A DNA stretch of 64,000 bases from Rhodopseudomonas palustris (lineage in GTDB: Bacteria > Pseudomonadota > Alphaproteobacteria > Rhizobiales > Xanthobacteraceae). Of the stretch, positions 43,107-52,009 are shown in pieces. The stretch is from contig NZ_CP058907.1 of assembly GCF_013415845.1 (NCBI RefSeq), positions 1,178,001-1,242,000 on the forward strand, in the 5' to 3' direction. The notes below the pieces were generated by a model. That model was not told where the DNA came from and did not search any database. It saw only the letters and a list, made by a program, of their open reading frames with translations. Both the position numbers and the translations under genes were made by a program. The stretch's first letter is position 1; each line of letters starts with the position of its first letter.

Positions 43107-44600
43107 ATGACTATTCTGATGCCGGAGCCGGATCAGTCGGTGCTGGCCCGTCGCGACGAGATCATCGCGGCGTTGCGCAAGATCGTGCCGGGCGAGGGCG
43201 TGATCTCCAGTGCCGCCGAAATGAAACCCTACGAGTCCGACGGCCTGATGGCGTATCGTCAGCCGCCGATGGTGGTGGTGTTGCCGAGCACGACCAAACA
43301 GGTTTCCGAGGTGCTGCGCTATTGCCACCAGAACGGCATCAAGGTGGTGCCGCGTGGCTCCGGCACCTCGCTGTCCGGCGGCGCGTTGCCGCTCGCCGAT
43401 GGCGTGCTGCTTGGCCTCGGCAAGTTCAAACGGATCCGCGAGATCGACTTCGATAATCGCGCGGTGGTGGTCGAGCCCGGAGTCACCAATCTGGCGATCA
43501 GCCAGGCGGTCGATCATGCCGGCTTCTACTACGCGCCCGATCCGTCGTCACAGATCGCCTGTTCGATCGGCGGCAACATCGCCGAGAACTCCGGCGGCGT
43601 GCACTGCCTGAAATACGGCATGACCACCAACAACGTCCTCGGCTGCGAAATCGTGCTGATGACCGGCGAGATCCTCAAGATCGGCGGCAAGGCAGCCGAA
43701 TGCGCAGGCTACGATCTGATGGGCGTCATCACCGGTTCCGAAGGGCTGCTCGGCGTCATCACCGAAGTCACCGTGCGGATCCTGCGCAAGCCGGAAACGG
43801 CGCGGGCACTGATGATCGGCTTCCAGAGCGTCGAGGCGGCCGGACAGTGTGTGGCCGACGTCATCAGCGCAGGCATCATTCCGGGAGGCATGGAGATGAT
43901 GGACAAGCCGGCGATTCACGCCGCCGAAGCCTTCGTTCATGCCGGCTACCCACTCGACGTCGAGGCGCTGCTGATTATCGAGCTCGACGGTCCGCAAGTC
44001 GAGGTCGATGAACTGATCAGCCGTGTCGAGGCGATAGCGCTCGGCTGCGGCTCGACCACCTGCCAGATCTCCACCAGCGAGCAGCAGCGGCTATTGTTCT
44101 GGAGCGGCCGCAAGGCGGCGTTCCCGGCGGTGGGACGAATCTCGCCGGACTATCTGTGCATGGACGGCACGATTCCGCGCAAACAGCTTCCGCTGGTGCT
44201 GCGGCGGATGAACGAGATGTCCGAGAAATACGGCCTGCGCGTCGCCAACGTATTCCATGCCGGCGACGGCAATCTGCATCCGCTGATCCTGTATGATGCC
44301 AACAAGCCAGGCGAGCAGGACGCGGCCGAAGCTTTCGGGGCAGACATCCTCAAGCTGTGTGTCGAGGTCGGCGGCGTGCTGACCGGCGAGCATGGGGTCG
44401 GGATCGAGAAGCGCGATCTGATGCCGGAAATGTTCTCCGACATCGATCTCAACCAGCAGCAGCGGCTGAAATGCGCGTTCGACTCCGAAGGTCTGCTCAA
44501 CCCCGGCAAAGTGTTCCCGACGCTCCACCGCTGCGCCGAGCTCGGACGCATGCATGTCCACAAAGGCCAATTGCCGTTCCCGGATATTCCGCGGTTTTGA
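43107..44600 (+). CDS. glcD: glycolate oxidase FAD subunit GlcD
   Basis: A 497-aa flavoprotein of the PCMH/FAD-oxidase C family that oxidises glycolate (or D-lactate) to glyoxylate. Signatures: VPRGSGTSLSGGALP (FAD loop), EPGVTNLAISQAVDHAGF, GGNIAENSGGVHCLKYG, GVITGSEGLLGVITEVT and the C-terminal NVFHAGDGNLHPLILYD. It forms a complex with GlcE and GlcF, encoded next. The spacing to glcE is larger than usual because of a palindromic repeat. Confidence 0.92.
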   Translation: MTILMPEPDQSVLARRDEIIAALRKIVPGEGVISSAAEMKPYESDGLMAYRQPPMVVVLPSTTKQVSEVLRYCHQNGIKVVPRGSGTSLSGGALPLADGVLLGLGKFKRIREIDFDNRAVVVEPGVTNLAISQAVDHAGFYYAPDPSSQIACSIGGNIAENSGGVHCLKYGMTTNNVLGCEIVLMTGEILKIGGKAAECAGYDLMGVITGSEGLLGVITEVTVRILRKPETARALMIGFQSVEAAGQCVADVISAGIIPGGMEMMDKPAIHAAEAFVHAGYPLDVEALLIIELDGPQVEVDELISRVEAIALGCGSTTCQISTSEQQRLLFWSGRKAAFPAVGRISPDYLCMDGTIPRKQLPLVLRRMNEMSEKYGLRVANVFHAGDGNLHPLILYDANKPGEQDAAEAFGADILKLCVEVGGVLTGEHGVGIEKRDLMPEMFSDIDLNQQQRLKCAFDSEGLLNPGKVFPTLHRCAELGRMHVHKGQLPFPDIPRF

Positions 44601-44638
44601 CGGATAGCTGGTTCTGAAACATGGCCGAACTTTCCACG

Positions 44639-44715
44639 TCATTGCGAGCGAAGCGAAGCAATCCGGCGCCGAGCACAGAACTTGATTGCTTCGTCGCTTC
44701 GCTCCTCGCAATGAC
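44639..44715. repeat. palindromic intergenic repeat between glcD and glcE
   Basis: GTCATTGCGAGCGAAGCG and AAGCAATCC on the left mirror GATTGCTTCG and CGCTTCGCTCCTCGCAATGAC on the right, with about 20 bases between. A 77-bp imperfect palindrome of a type common between genes in this group. It could fold into a long hairpin in the mRNA. Confidence 0.8.
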
Positions 44716-44756
44716 CGCCGAGGATTGGCTCTCTGACCTAATTTGAAGGACGACGT

Positions 44757-46004
44757 TTGCCCGTGGACACGCTGAAAGTACGCGACGCGCAGGAGGTCGA
44801 GGACGCCGTGCGCGCCGCGATCGCCAATGAGCAGCCGATCGAGATCGTCGGCCATGGCAGCAAACGCTCCATCGGCCAACTGATGTCGACCAATGCGGTG
44901 CTGGAGTTGTCGGCACTCAACGCCGTCACTGCCTACGAGCCCAACGAACTGATCATCACCGTGCAGGCCGGTGCACCGATGGCCGATGTGCTGTCGCTGA
45001 TCGATTCCAAGAACCAGCAATTCGCTTTCGAGCCGATGGACACCGCCGCGCTGCTCGGCACCTCGCCGGGAGCGGGCACCGTTGCCGGCATGATCTCGGC
45101 CGGTCTCGCCGGGCCACGGCGGATCAAGGCCGGTGGCGCGCGCGATCATTTGCTTGGTGCCAATGCCGTGTCGGGCTTCGGCGAGAGCTTCAAGGCCGGC
45201 GGCAAGGTGGTGAAGAACGTCACCGGTTACGACCTCTGCAAGCTGCTTGCCGGCTCCTGGGGGACGCTGGCGGTAATGACCGAGGTGACCCTGAAAGTGA
45301 CGCCCCGGCCCGAGAGCGAGCGGACGCTGGTGCTGCGCGGGCTCGGCGACGTCGTTGCCAACAAGGCCATGACCGCAGCGCTGGGCTCGCCTTACGACGT
45401 CACCGGCGCCGCGCATCTGCCCGGCTCGGCGCTGCGCACTACAGTCGGTGCGCTGGCAGAGATCGCCCAGCCTGATCAGTCACTGACGTTGCTGCGGCTC
45501 GAAGGCATCACCTCGTCGGCCAGCCACCGCGCCCAGTCGCTGCGCGCGGCGCTGAAGAGTTTTGGCGATGCCGAACTGATCGAGGACGATGCCTCCGCCG
45601 CGCTATGGCGCGCGGTGCGCGACGTCGAGCCGTTCGCAGCGTCCGGTCCGCGGGCGCTGTGGTCGGTGTGGCGCATCGTCTGCCCGCCGGCGGCCGGTGG
45701 TGCCTTCGGCGAGCAGCTCAGCCGCGAGAGTGGCGGTGAGGTGATTTATGACTGGGGCGGCGGCCTGATCTGGGCGGCATTGCCGCCGGCAACCGACGGC
45801 CATGCCAAAGCGTTGCGCCAGCGGGTCGAGAAGATCGGCGGTCATGCCTCCTTGATCCGTGGCAGCGATGCGGTGCGGGCCGGCATCGACGTCTTCCATC
45901 CGCAGCCGGCCGGCCTCGCGGCGCTCGGTAGCCGCGTCAAGCGCAGCTTCGATCCCACCAACATTCTCAATCGCGGCCGGATGTCGCGAGGATCCGCGAC
46001 ATGA
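44757..46004 (+). CDS. glcE: glycolate oxidase FAD-binding subunit GlcE
   Basis: A 415-aa protein with a shortened FAD/PCMH module (about residues 10-210, GSKRSIGQLMSTNAVL, GTSPGAGTVAGMISAGLAGP) followed by a degenerate substrate cap. The TTG at 44757 is used because GAAGGA sits six bases upstream; a GTG two codons later is the alternative. Its stop overlaps the glcF start (ATGA at 46001). Confidence 0.88.
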   Translation: MPVDTLKVRDAQEVEDAVRAAIANEQPIEIVGHGSKRSIGQLMSTNAVLELSALNAVTAYEPNELIITVQAGAPMADVLSLIDSKNQQFAFEPMDTAALLGTSPGAGTVAGMISAGLAGPRRIKAGGARDHLLGANAVSGFGESFKAGGKVVKNVTGYDLCKLLAGSWGTLAVMTEVTLKVTPRPESERTLVLRGLGDVVANKAMTAALGSPYDVTGAAHLPGSALRTTVGALAEIAQPDQSLTLLRLEGITSSASHRAQSLRAALKSFGDAELIEDDASAALWRAVRDVEPFAASGPRALWSVWRIVCPPAAGGAFGEQLSRESGGEVIYDWGGGLIWAALPPATDGHAKALRQRVEKIGGHASLIRGSDAVRAGIDVFHPQPAGLAALGSRVKRSFDPTNILNRGRMSRGSAT

Positions 46005-47314
46005 AGACCGAGTTCAGCCTGACTCAGCTCGCCGATCCCGACATCGCCGAGGCCGACAAGATCCTGCGCGCCTGTGTGCATTGCGGTTTCTGCACCGCGA
46101 CCTGCCCGACCTATGTGCTGCTCGGCGACGAGCTCGACAGTCCGCGCGGGCGCATCTACCTGATCAAGGAGATGCTGGAGAGCGACAAGCCGCCGACCGC
46201 GGATGTCGTCAAACACATCGACCGCTGCCTGTCGTGCCTTGCCTGCATGACCACCTGTCCGTCGGGCGTGAACTACATGCACCTGGTCGATCAGGCCCGC
46301 GTCCGGATCGAGAAACAGTACCAGCGGCCGTTCTGGGATCGCGTTGTCCGCGAGGCGCTGTCGTGGATGATGCCGCATCCGGGCATGTTCAGGCTCGGGA
46401 TGTGGGCGGCGCGGATCGTGCGGCCGGTTGCGGCGCTGTTGCCGGGCTCGCACAACCTGACACATCCGACGCTGCTCAGCCGGATCAAGGCGATGCTGGC
46501 GCTGGCGCCGAAGCATTTGCCGGAGCCGGGCCCCGACTCCGGGACGACGTTTCCTGCGGTGGGCCCGAAGCGCGGCCGGGTGGCGCTGTTGCACGGCTGC
46601 GCCCAGCAGGTGCTGGCGCCCCGCATCAATCGTGCGGCGATCAATCTGCTCACCCGCCATGGCATCGAGGTGGTGCTCGCCGCGGACGAAGCCTGCTGCG
46701 GCGCCCTGATTCATCATCTCGGCCGCGACACCCGCACGCTCGAATACGCCCGCACCAACATCAAGGCGTGGCTGGCCGAGATCGAGCGCGGCGGGCTCGA
46801 CGCAATCCTGGTGACGACCTCCGGCTGCGGTACGGTGATCAAGGATTACGGCTACATGCTGCGAGAAGATCCGGAGTATGCGGCCGCGGCCGCAAAGGTT
46901 TCGGCGCTCGCCAAAGACATCAGCGAATATGTCAGCGGCCTTGAACTGTCATTGCCACGTCCTCATGACGACGTCGTGGTCGCTTATCACTCCGCATGTT
47001 CGTTGCAGCACGGCCAGAAAATCACGCAGATCCCCAAAGAACTGCTTTCCAAGACTGGATTCGTGGTGAAAGATATCCCGGAGAGTCATTTGTGTTGTGG
47101 TTCGGCGGGCACGTACAACATTCTCCAGCCTGACATCGCGACCAGATTGCGCGATCGGAAGGTCGCCAATATCGCTTCCGTCAAGCCGGATATGATCGCC
47201 GCGGGCAATATCGGCTGCATGGTGCAGATCGCCAGCGGAACGGAAGTCCCTGTTGTGCACACGATTGAACTTCTCGATTGGGCGACAGGCGGGCCCCGTC
47301 CTGCTCCGCACTGA
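46001..47314 (+). CDS. glcF: glycolate oxidase iron-sulfur subunit GlcF
   Basis: A 437-aa protein with two ferredoxin-type 4Fe-4S clusters (CVHCGFCTATCP and CLSCLACMTTCP, about residues 24-95) and two CCG domains (ACCGALIHHLG and CCGSAGTYNI) that bind additional clusters. It carries electrons from the GlcD flavin to the quinone pool. Translation is coupled to glcE. It ends the glcDEF operon. Confidence 0.93.
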   Translation: MKTEFSLTQLADPDIAEADKILRACVHCGFCTATCPTYVLLGDELDSPRGRIYLIKEMLESDKPPTADVVKHIDRCLSCLACMTTCPSGVNYMHLVDQARVRIEKQYQRPFWDRVVREALSWMMPHPGMFRLGMWAARIVRPVAALLPGSHNLTHPTLLSRIKAMLALAPKHLPEPGPDSGTTFPAVGPKRGRVALLHGCAQQVLAPRINRAAINLLTRHGIEVVLAADEACCGALIHHLGRDTRTLEYARTNIKAWLAEIERGGLDAILVTTSGCGTVIKDYGYMLREDPEYAAAAAKVSALAKDISEYVSGLELSLPRPHDDVVVAYHSACSLQHGQKITQIPKELLSKTGFVVKDIPESHLCCGSAGTYNILQPDIATRLRDRKVANIASVKPDMIAAGNIGCMVQIASGTEVPVVHTIELLDWATGGPRPAPH

Positions 47315-47388
47315 TCGGAGCCTGGAACGCCGGTCGCGGGGCGCGTGATTGCTGGCCGAGCAGCAATCCGCACAACTGGAGGACGACC

Positions 47389-48327
47389 ATGGCGAAAGAC
47401 AAGAAGTCGAAGAAGAGGGACAAGGCCGACAAGAAGGCCGAGAAGTCCAAGGCCAAGAAGAAGTCCAAGCTGTTGCTGGCCGCCAAGGCAGGCAAGAACA
47501 AGAAGAGCAAATCCGCCGGCAAGGCATCGGCCAAGAAGGACAAGTCGAAGCCGAAGGCCAAATCGAAAGCCAAGCGGGTCCCGAAGGCCAAGTCCGCATC
47601 CAAATCCAAGGCCGCCGCCGGTAAGGCTGCCAAGAAGGCGGTGAAGAAGGCCGCAGCTAAACCCGGCAAGAAGGCAGCTAAGCCGGCTGCCAAGTCCGCC
47701 GCGAAGTCCCCAGCTAAGTCAGTAGCGAAGCCGGCGACGAAGAGCGTTGCCAAGTCGGCTGCGGGTAAGCCGGCCAAGGCAAAGGCCGCCGCGCCGAAGG
47801 CCCCGGCTACGAAGACCCCGGCTACGAAGGCCTCTGCGGCCAAGAGGAAGGCCGCCAAGGCGCCCGTCGCCAAAACCGCCGCGAAGGCTCCCGCCGTCAA
47901 GCCGGCAGCGCCCAAGCCAAAGCCTGCGTCCCGCAAAGCGCCTAAGCCGGCCGAAGCTGCGCCCAGCGCGGCGGCCGAGCCGGTTGCTCTGCCGCCTGCA
48001 GCTCCGAAGAAACCTCGCAAGCCGCGCGCCAAGAAGCCGGCACCGGCTGTCGTCGAGCCGGAAGAGACCCAGCACGAGGCAGTGTCCGAGCCGGTGGCCG
48101 AAGCGACTCCGGAGACCGAGGATGTTGCGCCGGCCGAGCCGTTTCCGTCCGACGAGACCACATCGCCCGCGGATAACGAGCCGGTGGAGTCGTCTGCAGA
48201 GACCGATTCGATCGAGACCTCGGGTGATCCCCGGCCGGACGCCACCGAGGCGGCCGGAGAGGAGGAAGTTCCCGACGAGGAGTTTGACCACGCCGAGCCG
48301 GCCAAGCCGGCGGCTGACCCGATGTAA
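47389..48327 (+). CDS. histone H1-like Lys/Ala/Pro-rich protein
   Basis: A 312-aa low-complexity protein. Residues 1-60 are almost all Lys, Ser and Ala (KKSKKRDKADKKAEKSKAKK), about 60-190 are a Lys/Ala/Pro array like eukaryotic histone H1 tails (AKPGKKAAKPAAKS), and about 190-312 shift to Pro/Glu/Asp. The charge is therefore strongly polarised, basic then acidic. No enzymatic domain is seen. It could bind nucleic acid through its N-terminal part. It follows glcF after 74 bases and has GGAGG upstream of the ATG at 47389. Confidence 0.8.
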   Translation: MAKDKKSKKRDKADKKAEKSKAKKKSKLLLAAKAGKNKKSKSAGKASAKKDKSKPKAKSKAKRVPKAKSASKSKAAAGKAAKKAVKKAAAKPGKKAAKPAAKSAAKSPAKSVAKPATKSVAKSAAGKPAKAKAAAPKAPATKTPATKASAAKRKAAKAPVAKTAAKAPAVKPAAPKPKPASRKAPKPAEAAPSAAAEPVALPPAAPKKPRKPRAKKPAPAVVEPEETQHEAVSEPVAEATPETEDVAPAEPFPSDETTSPADNEPVESSAETDSIETSGDPRPDATEAAGEEEVPDEEFDHAEPAKPAADPM

Positions 48328-48357
48328 TTAGGACGGTAGTCCGATCCTGATTTGCCG

Positions 48358-48382
48358 AGGCCGCGGTCCTGGACCGCGGCCT
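48358..48382 (+). terminator. GC hairpin after the H1-like gene
   Basis: AGGCCGCGGTCC and GGACCGCGGCCT form a near-perfect stem with a one-base loop; the actual loop is probably wider. The tail (TCGTCGTC) is not a U-run, so strength is uncertain. Confidence 0.6.
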
Positions 48383-48746
48383 TCGTCGTCACGTTCCCCG
48401 AGCAGGGCTCTACAAGCAGCGCTTTTCGCCGAGGCTTGGTCGGGCGCATCGCAGCGATTCGGTCCTGCGGCCGCTACTTGTTACTTAGCCAAAAGTGTTG
48501 CTCTAACCACCATATCTCATGAATTTGGCCTACGAGCCGTTCGCAAAGCAGTGATTTTCTTGCAACACTTCCAAACAACGAATGGTTGAGTGTGCGGGAT
48601 TGCACAAAAAGTCGGCATCTGCATGTGTTTTTTGCTTCACGGTTTTCGTGAGGCACCGCACAGTGATGTCACAATTGGTTTTGTGCAGGTCGATGTCGCG
48701 TCCTTGAACTTCGGGTCCGGCTGGCTTGGAAACGATGGGGATCAAA
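48383..48746 (+). promoter_or_regulatory. upstream region of the porin gene (no gene)
   Basis: A 360-base gap with moderate AT content and no supported reading frame. It contains a short hairpin TTCACGGTTTTCGTGAG at about 48640 and several A/T tracts, and probably holds the porin promoter. A TGTCACA at 48665 lacks the CGTC partner needed for an ECF41 site. Confidence 0.4.
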
Positions 48747-49718
48747 ATGAAGAAGACAATCTTGTCGGTCGCGGCTTTGCTCGCAGTCGGCGTGGGCTCG
48801 GCCTCGGCGGCTGATCTGCCTGCCAAGGTGTACACCAAGGCTCCGCCGATCGTGGCGTTCGATCCGTGGGATATCGCGTTCGGCGCGGCCGTCATGAGCG
48901 ACTACGTCTTCCGCGGCGTCACCCAGTCGAACCACAAGCCCTCGGTCACCGCGTATTTCGAGCCGCGCTACAACCTCACCAAGGACCTGCAGCTCTACGT
49001 CGGTACCTCGTTCGAGAGCATCTCGTTCGCCAACCGCGCCGCGGCTGAAGTCGACATCTACGGTGGTATCCGCCCGACCTTCGGCGCCTTCGCGTTCGAC
49101 TTCGGTGTCTGGGGCTACCTGTATCCGGGTGGTTCGTGCGTTGATACCGCGGCGTCTGGTCTCGGCACCCTGTGCGCGGGCGACACCAACGCGATCTCGC
49201 TCGTCAACGGCAACGTCATGAAGAAGGACGTGAGCTTCTACGAGGGTTACGCCAAGGTTCTGTGGACCATCAACGACAGCTTCGCGATCGGCGGCAACGA
49301 ATGGTATTCGCCGAACTTCCTGAACACCGGTGCCTGGGGCAACTACGCGTCGGTGACCGGTAAGTATACCGCCCCGACCACCCTGTTCGGTGCGAGCGGC
49401 GTCGGCATGTACGTGTCGGGTGAATACGGCCGTCAGTGGTTCGGTACGACTGACGCCTTCTATGGCAACATCAAGCTGGCCGATTACAATACCTGGAACG
49501 TCGGCGTGGGCTTCACCTACAAGGTGTTCACCCTCGACCTGCGCTACTCGGACACCGATCTGTCCCAGGCGAGCTGCAACGCGTTCACCAGCGACTTCAC
49601 CGCGACTGCCAATGGAAGCTTTTCGTCGATCAATCAGACCGGCGTTGGTTCGAAGTGGTGCGGTTCGACCTTCATCGCCAAGCTGTCGGCTGACGTGACG
49701 CTGGGCGCTCTGAAGTAA
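48747..49718 (+). CDS. TorF-family putative porin
   Basis: A 323-aa outer-membrane protein. The start at ATG 48747, with GGGG upstream, gives a signal peptide (about residues 1-23, ending ASAAD). The mature protein begins with beta-rich blocks AFGAAVMSDYVFRGVTQSNH and LYVGTSFESISFANRAAAEV, which match the TorF-type porin pattern. Aromatic girdles and alternating strands continue to the end. The substrate is unknown. A terminator follows. Confidence 0.82.
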   Translation: MKKTILSVAALLAVGVGSASAADLPAKVYTKAPPIVAFDPWDIAFGAAVMSDYVFRGVTQSNHKPSVTAYFEPRYNLTKDLQLYVGTSFESISFANRAAAEVDIYGGIRPTFGAFAFDFGVWGYLYPGGSCVDTAASGLGTLCAGDTNAISLVNGNVMKKDVSFYEGYAKVLWTINDSFAIGGNEWYSPNFLNTGAWGNYASVTGKYTAPTTLFGASGVGMYVSGEYGRQWFGTTDAFYGNIKLADYNTWNVGVGFTYKVFTLDLRYSDTDLSQASCNAFTSDFTATANGSFSSINQTGVGSKWCGSTFIAKLSADVTLGALK

Positions 49719-49738
49719 GATAAATCCCTTCCGGGACT

Positions 49739-49770
49739 AAGGGCGGCAGAGCAATCTGCCGCCCTTTTCG
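49739..49770 (+). terminator. rho-independent terminator after the porin gene
   Basis: AAGGGCGGCAG, loop AGCAAT, CTGCCGCCCTTTTCG. An 11-bp stem with a T-run. Confidence 0.9.
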
Positions 49771-49978
49771 TTTTTCTGCTCATTCTGTTCGATCTCTGGC
49801 GAGACCCGCCTGGAACTGGCTGTCGCCCCGGTGCTCAAGCGAGCCGTGCGGTGGGATCAGGTTGGGCGCAATCAAGCGAGCACGGCGAAAGAGCTGCGGC
49901 GGATCACCGACCGCGGATAGCCACTCGCGATTGCCACTGACGTTTCGATGCCTCTGCTTGTCCCGACCGTTGGATCGA

Positions 49979-51739
49979 TCAGCTGCCCGCAAGCCCGACT
50001 TCGGGAGCCGCCGCCTTGGCTCGGTCGTGCAGGGTGAAGCCGTCGCCGGTGCGCGACAGCAACGCGTCGCGCTGATGGAAGGCTTCGAGCGTGGAGCGGT
50101 GGCCGATCGAGACGATCGTGGTGCCCGGCAGCTTGCGGTCCAGCAGCTTGTAGAGCGCCGCTTCCGACGGCTCGTCCAGCGACGCGGTGGCTTCGTCGAG
50201 GAACAGGTATTGCGGGGCGTGTAGCAGCGCCCGCGCGATGCCGAGCCGCTGCTGCTCGCCCAGCGACAGCGTCCTGTTCCAATGGCCATGCTGATCGAGC
50301 CGCTCTGCCAGTGCCGGCAGTCCCACCTCGCGCAGCACCTCGGCGACCTGCACGTCGCTGAACGCACCGGATTCGGCCGGATAGACGATCGCGGCGCGCA
50401 GCTCGCCGACCGGGAAGTAGGGGCGCTGCGGCAGCATCATCAGCGTTGCATCCGCAGGGATTGCGATCGAGCCCGAGCCGAACGGCCAGATCCCCGCAAT
50501 TGCGCGGAACAGCGTCGACTTGCCGGCACCAGACGGGCCGACGATCAGGGTCCGCTCATTGTCGCCGATCTTGAAGCCGTCGGCGCTGATCAGCGGCGCT
50601 CCGGCCGGTAGCGTCAGGTTGAGGTCCTTCAGTTCGATTCCGCCGGCCGCAGCCGGCACGCGCATCACGCCTGGATTGTCGCGCCGGGTGGCCGCGCCTT
50701 CGATCGCGCGCTCGAAGCCGTCGAGCCGCTGCAGCACCGACTGCCATTCCGCCAGCGTCCGGTAGGCGGTGATGAAGAACGACAGCGAGTCCTGGACGCT
50801 GCCGAAGGCGGAAGCGGTCTGCATCATGCCGCCGAGCTGCACCTTCTGGGCGAAGAAGGCCGGCGCCACCAGGATGTAGGGGAAGATGATCGAAGCCTGC
50901 GAGTAGCTGGCGGTGAAGGCGGTCAGCCGTTTGGTCCGGCTCATGATCCGCATGAAGTTCTCGGCCACGTAGCTGAAGCGGGACGACAGCTTGTCGCGCT
51001 CGGCCGGCTCGCCGCGGAGCAGCGCGATCTGTTCGGCGTTCTCGCGGGCGCGCACCAGGTTGAAGCGGAAGTCGGCTTCATAACGCTGCTGGCGGAAGTT
51101 GAGATCGACCAGCGGCGAGCCGATCCAATGGGTGAGGGCGGTGCCCAGCGCGGCATAGATCAGCGCGCCCCAGACGAGATAGCCGGGGATCGGGACGTCC
51201 TGGCCGAACAGATGCAGCGGCGCTTCGTTCGATAGCCCCCACAGGATCACCACGAACGAGGCCAGCGTCACCACGGCGTTGAGCAGGCCGATGCCCAGCG
51301 CCAGCGTGCGCTCGACAAACAACTGCGTGTCCTCGGCGATGCGCTGATCGGGGTTGTCGGCGGCGTCGCCGGTGAGCTGCATCTGGTAGTGGTTGGCGTC
51401 GTGCAGCCAGCCGCCGAGATAGCGCTCGGTCATCCACTTGCGCCAGCGGATCTGCAGCCACTGATTGAGATAGAGCTGATAGACCTTGAGAGCGATCCAG
51501 ATCGCCGCCAGCACACAGAAGTAGATGATCTGATAGGTGAAGACGTCGTAGTTCCGCTCCTGCAGCGCGTTGTAGAACACGTTGTTCCAGCGGTTGAACA
51601 GCACCGAGAGCCCGACGACGGCGAGCTCGATGACGACGACGGCTGCGAGCAGCCCGCGGCCCATCCATTTGTCTTCGGCACTGAAATACGGCGCGGCGAT
51701 CCGCCAGGCGGTCGCCAGCGTTCCTTTGATGTTGCTCAC
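49979..51739 (-). CDS. ABC exporter with fused membrane and ATPase domains (SbmA/YddA type)
   Basis: A 586-aa protein. The first 330 residues are the membrane domain (WMGRGLLAAVVVIELAVVGL and further helices, with the family segment RWRKWMTERYLGGWL), related to SbmA/BacA and YddA. The ATPase domain (about 360-586) has Walker A GPSGAGKST, the signature LSLGEQQRLGIARAL and Walker B YLFLDEATASLDE. Such proteins move peptides or cobalamin-like compounds. GTG 51739 is the start (GGAG upstream). It is divergent from lctP. Confidence 0.9.
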   Translation of the reverse strand: MSNIKGTLATAWRIAAPYFSAEDKWMGRGLLAAVVVIELAVVGLSVLFNRWNNVFYNALQERNYDVFTYQIIYFCVLAAIWIALKVYQLYLNQWLQIRWRKWMTERYLGGWLHDANHYQMQLTGDAADNPDQRIAEDTQLFVERTLALGIGLLNAVVTLASFVVILWGLSNEAPLHLFGQDVPIPGYLVWGALIYAALGTALTHWIGSPLVDLNFRQQRYEADFRFNLVRARENAEQIALLRGEPAERDKLSSRFSYVAENFMRIMSRTKRLTAFTASYSQASIIFPYILVAPAFFAQKVQLGGMMQTASAFGSVQDSLSFFITAYRTLAEWQSVLQRLDGFERAIEGAATRRDNPGVMRVPAAAGGIELKDLNLTLPAGAPLISADGFKIGDNERTLIVGPSGAGKSTLFRAIAGIWPFGSGSIAIPADATLMMLPQRPYFPVGELRAAIVYPAESGAFSDVQVAEVLREVGLPALAERLDQHGHWNRTLSLGEQQRLGIARALLHAPQYLFLDEATASLDEPSEAALYKLLDRKLPGTTIVSIGHRSTLEAFHQRDALLSRTGDGFTLHDRAKAAAPEVGLAGS

Positions 51740-51791
51740 GGATGAGATCTCCGGTGCGGCTCTCGGGGAGTTTGGTGGTTAGACGAAAGTT

Positions 51792-51839
51792 GTAGGTAAC
51801 TTAACCTACGGCGGCTTGTCGCACCCAGTTGTCGCACCC
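51792..51839. promoter_or_regulatory. regulatory repeats between ABC exporter and lctP
   Basis: GTAGGT, six bases, ACCTAC (51792-51809) is a small inverted repeat; TTGTCGCACCC occurs twice in tandem (51816-51826 and 51829-51839, 13-base period). Both are in the 270-base divergent gap and are candidate binding sites for a regulator of one or both genes. Confidence 0.5.
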
Positions 51840-52009
51840 TAGCATGATCGTGCCGGCGGCAAGATCGGCGGTCAGGTGCTTCGCGCGTTTGTGAGCAGGC
51901 CCGCTCATTCGGCCGTACTTGAGGAGGCCGCTGCCTCCCGATTGATCTCCGTGTCGGACCGGCTCGCACCGACGCGGCCAAAAAACATAACATTTAGGGA
52001 GAGAAATGC

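Noticed and set aside
48665-48692. TGTCACA before the porin gene as an ECF41 site
   Set aside because: No CGTC at 16-18 bases; the nearest is CGAT after 17. The complete site is at 26848.
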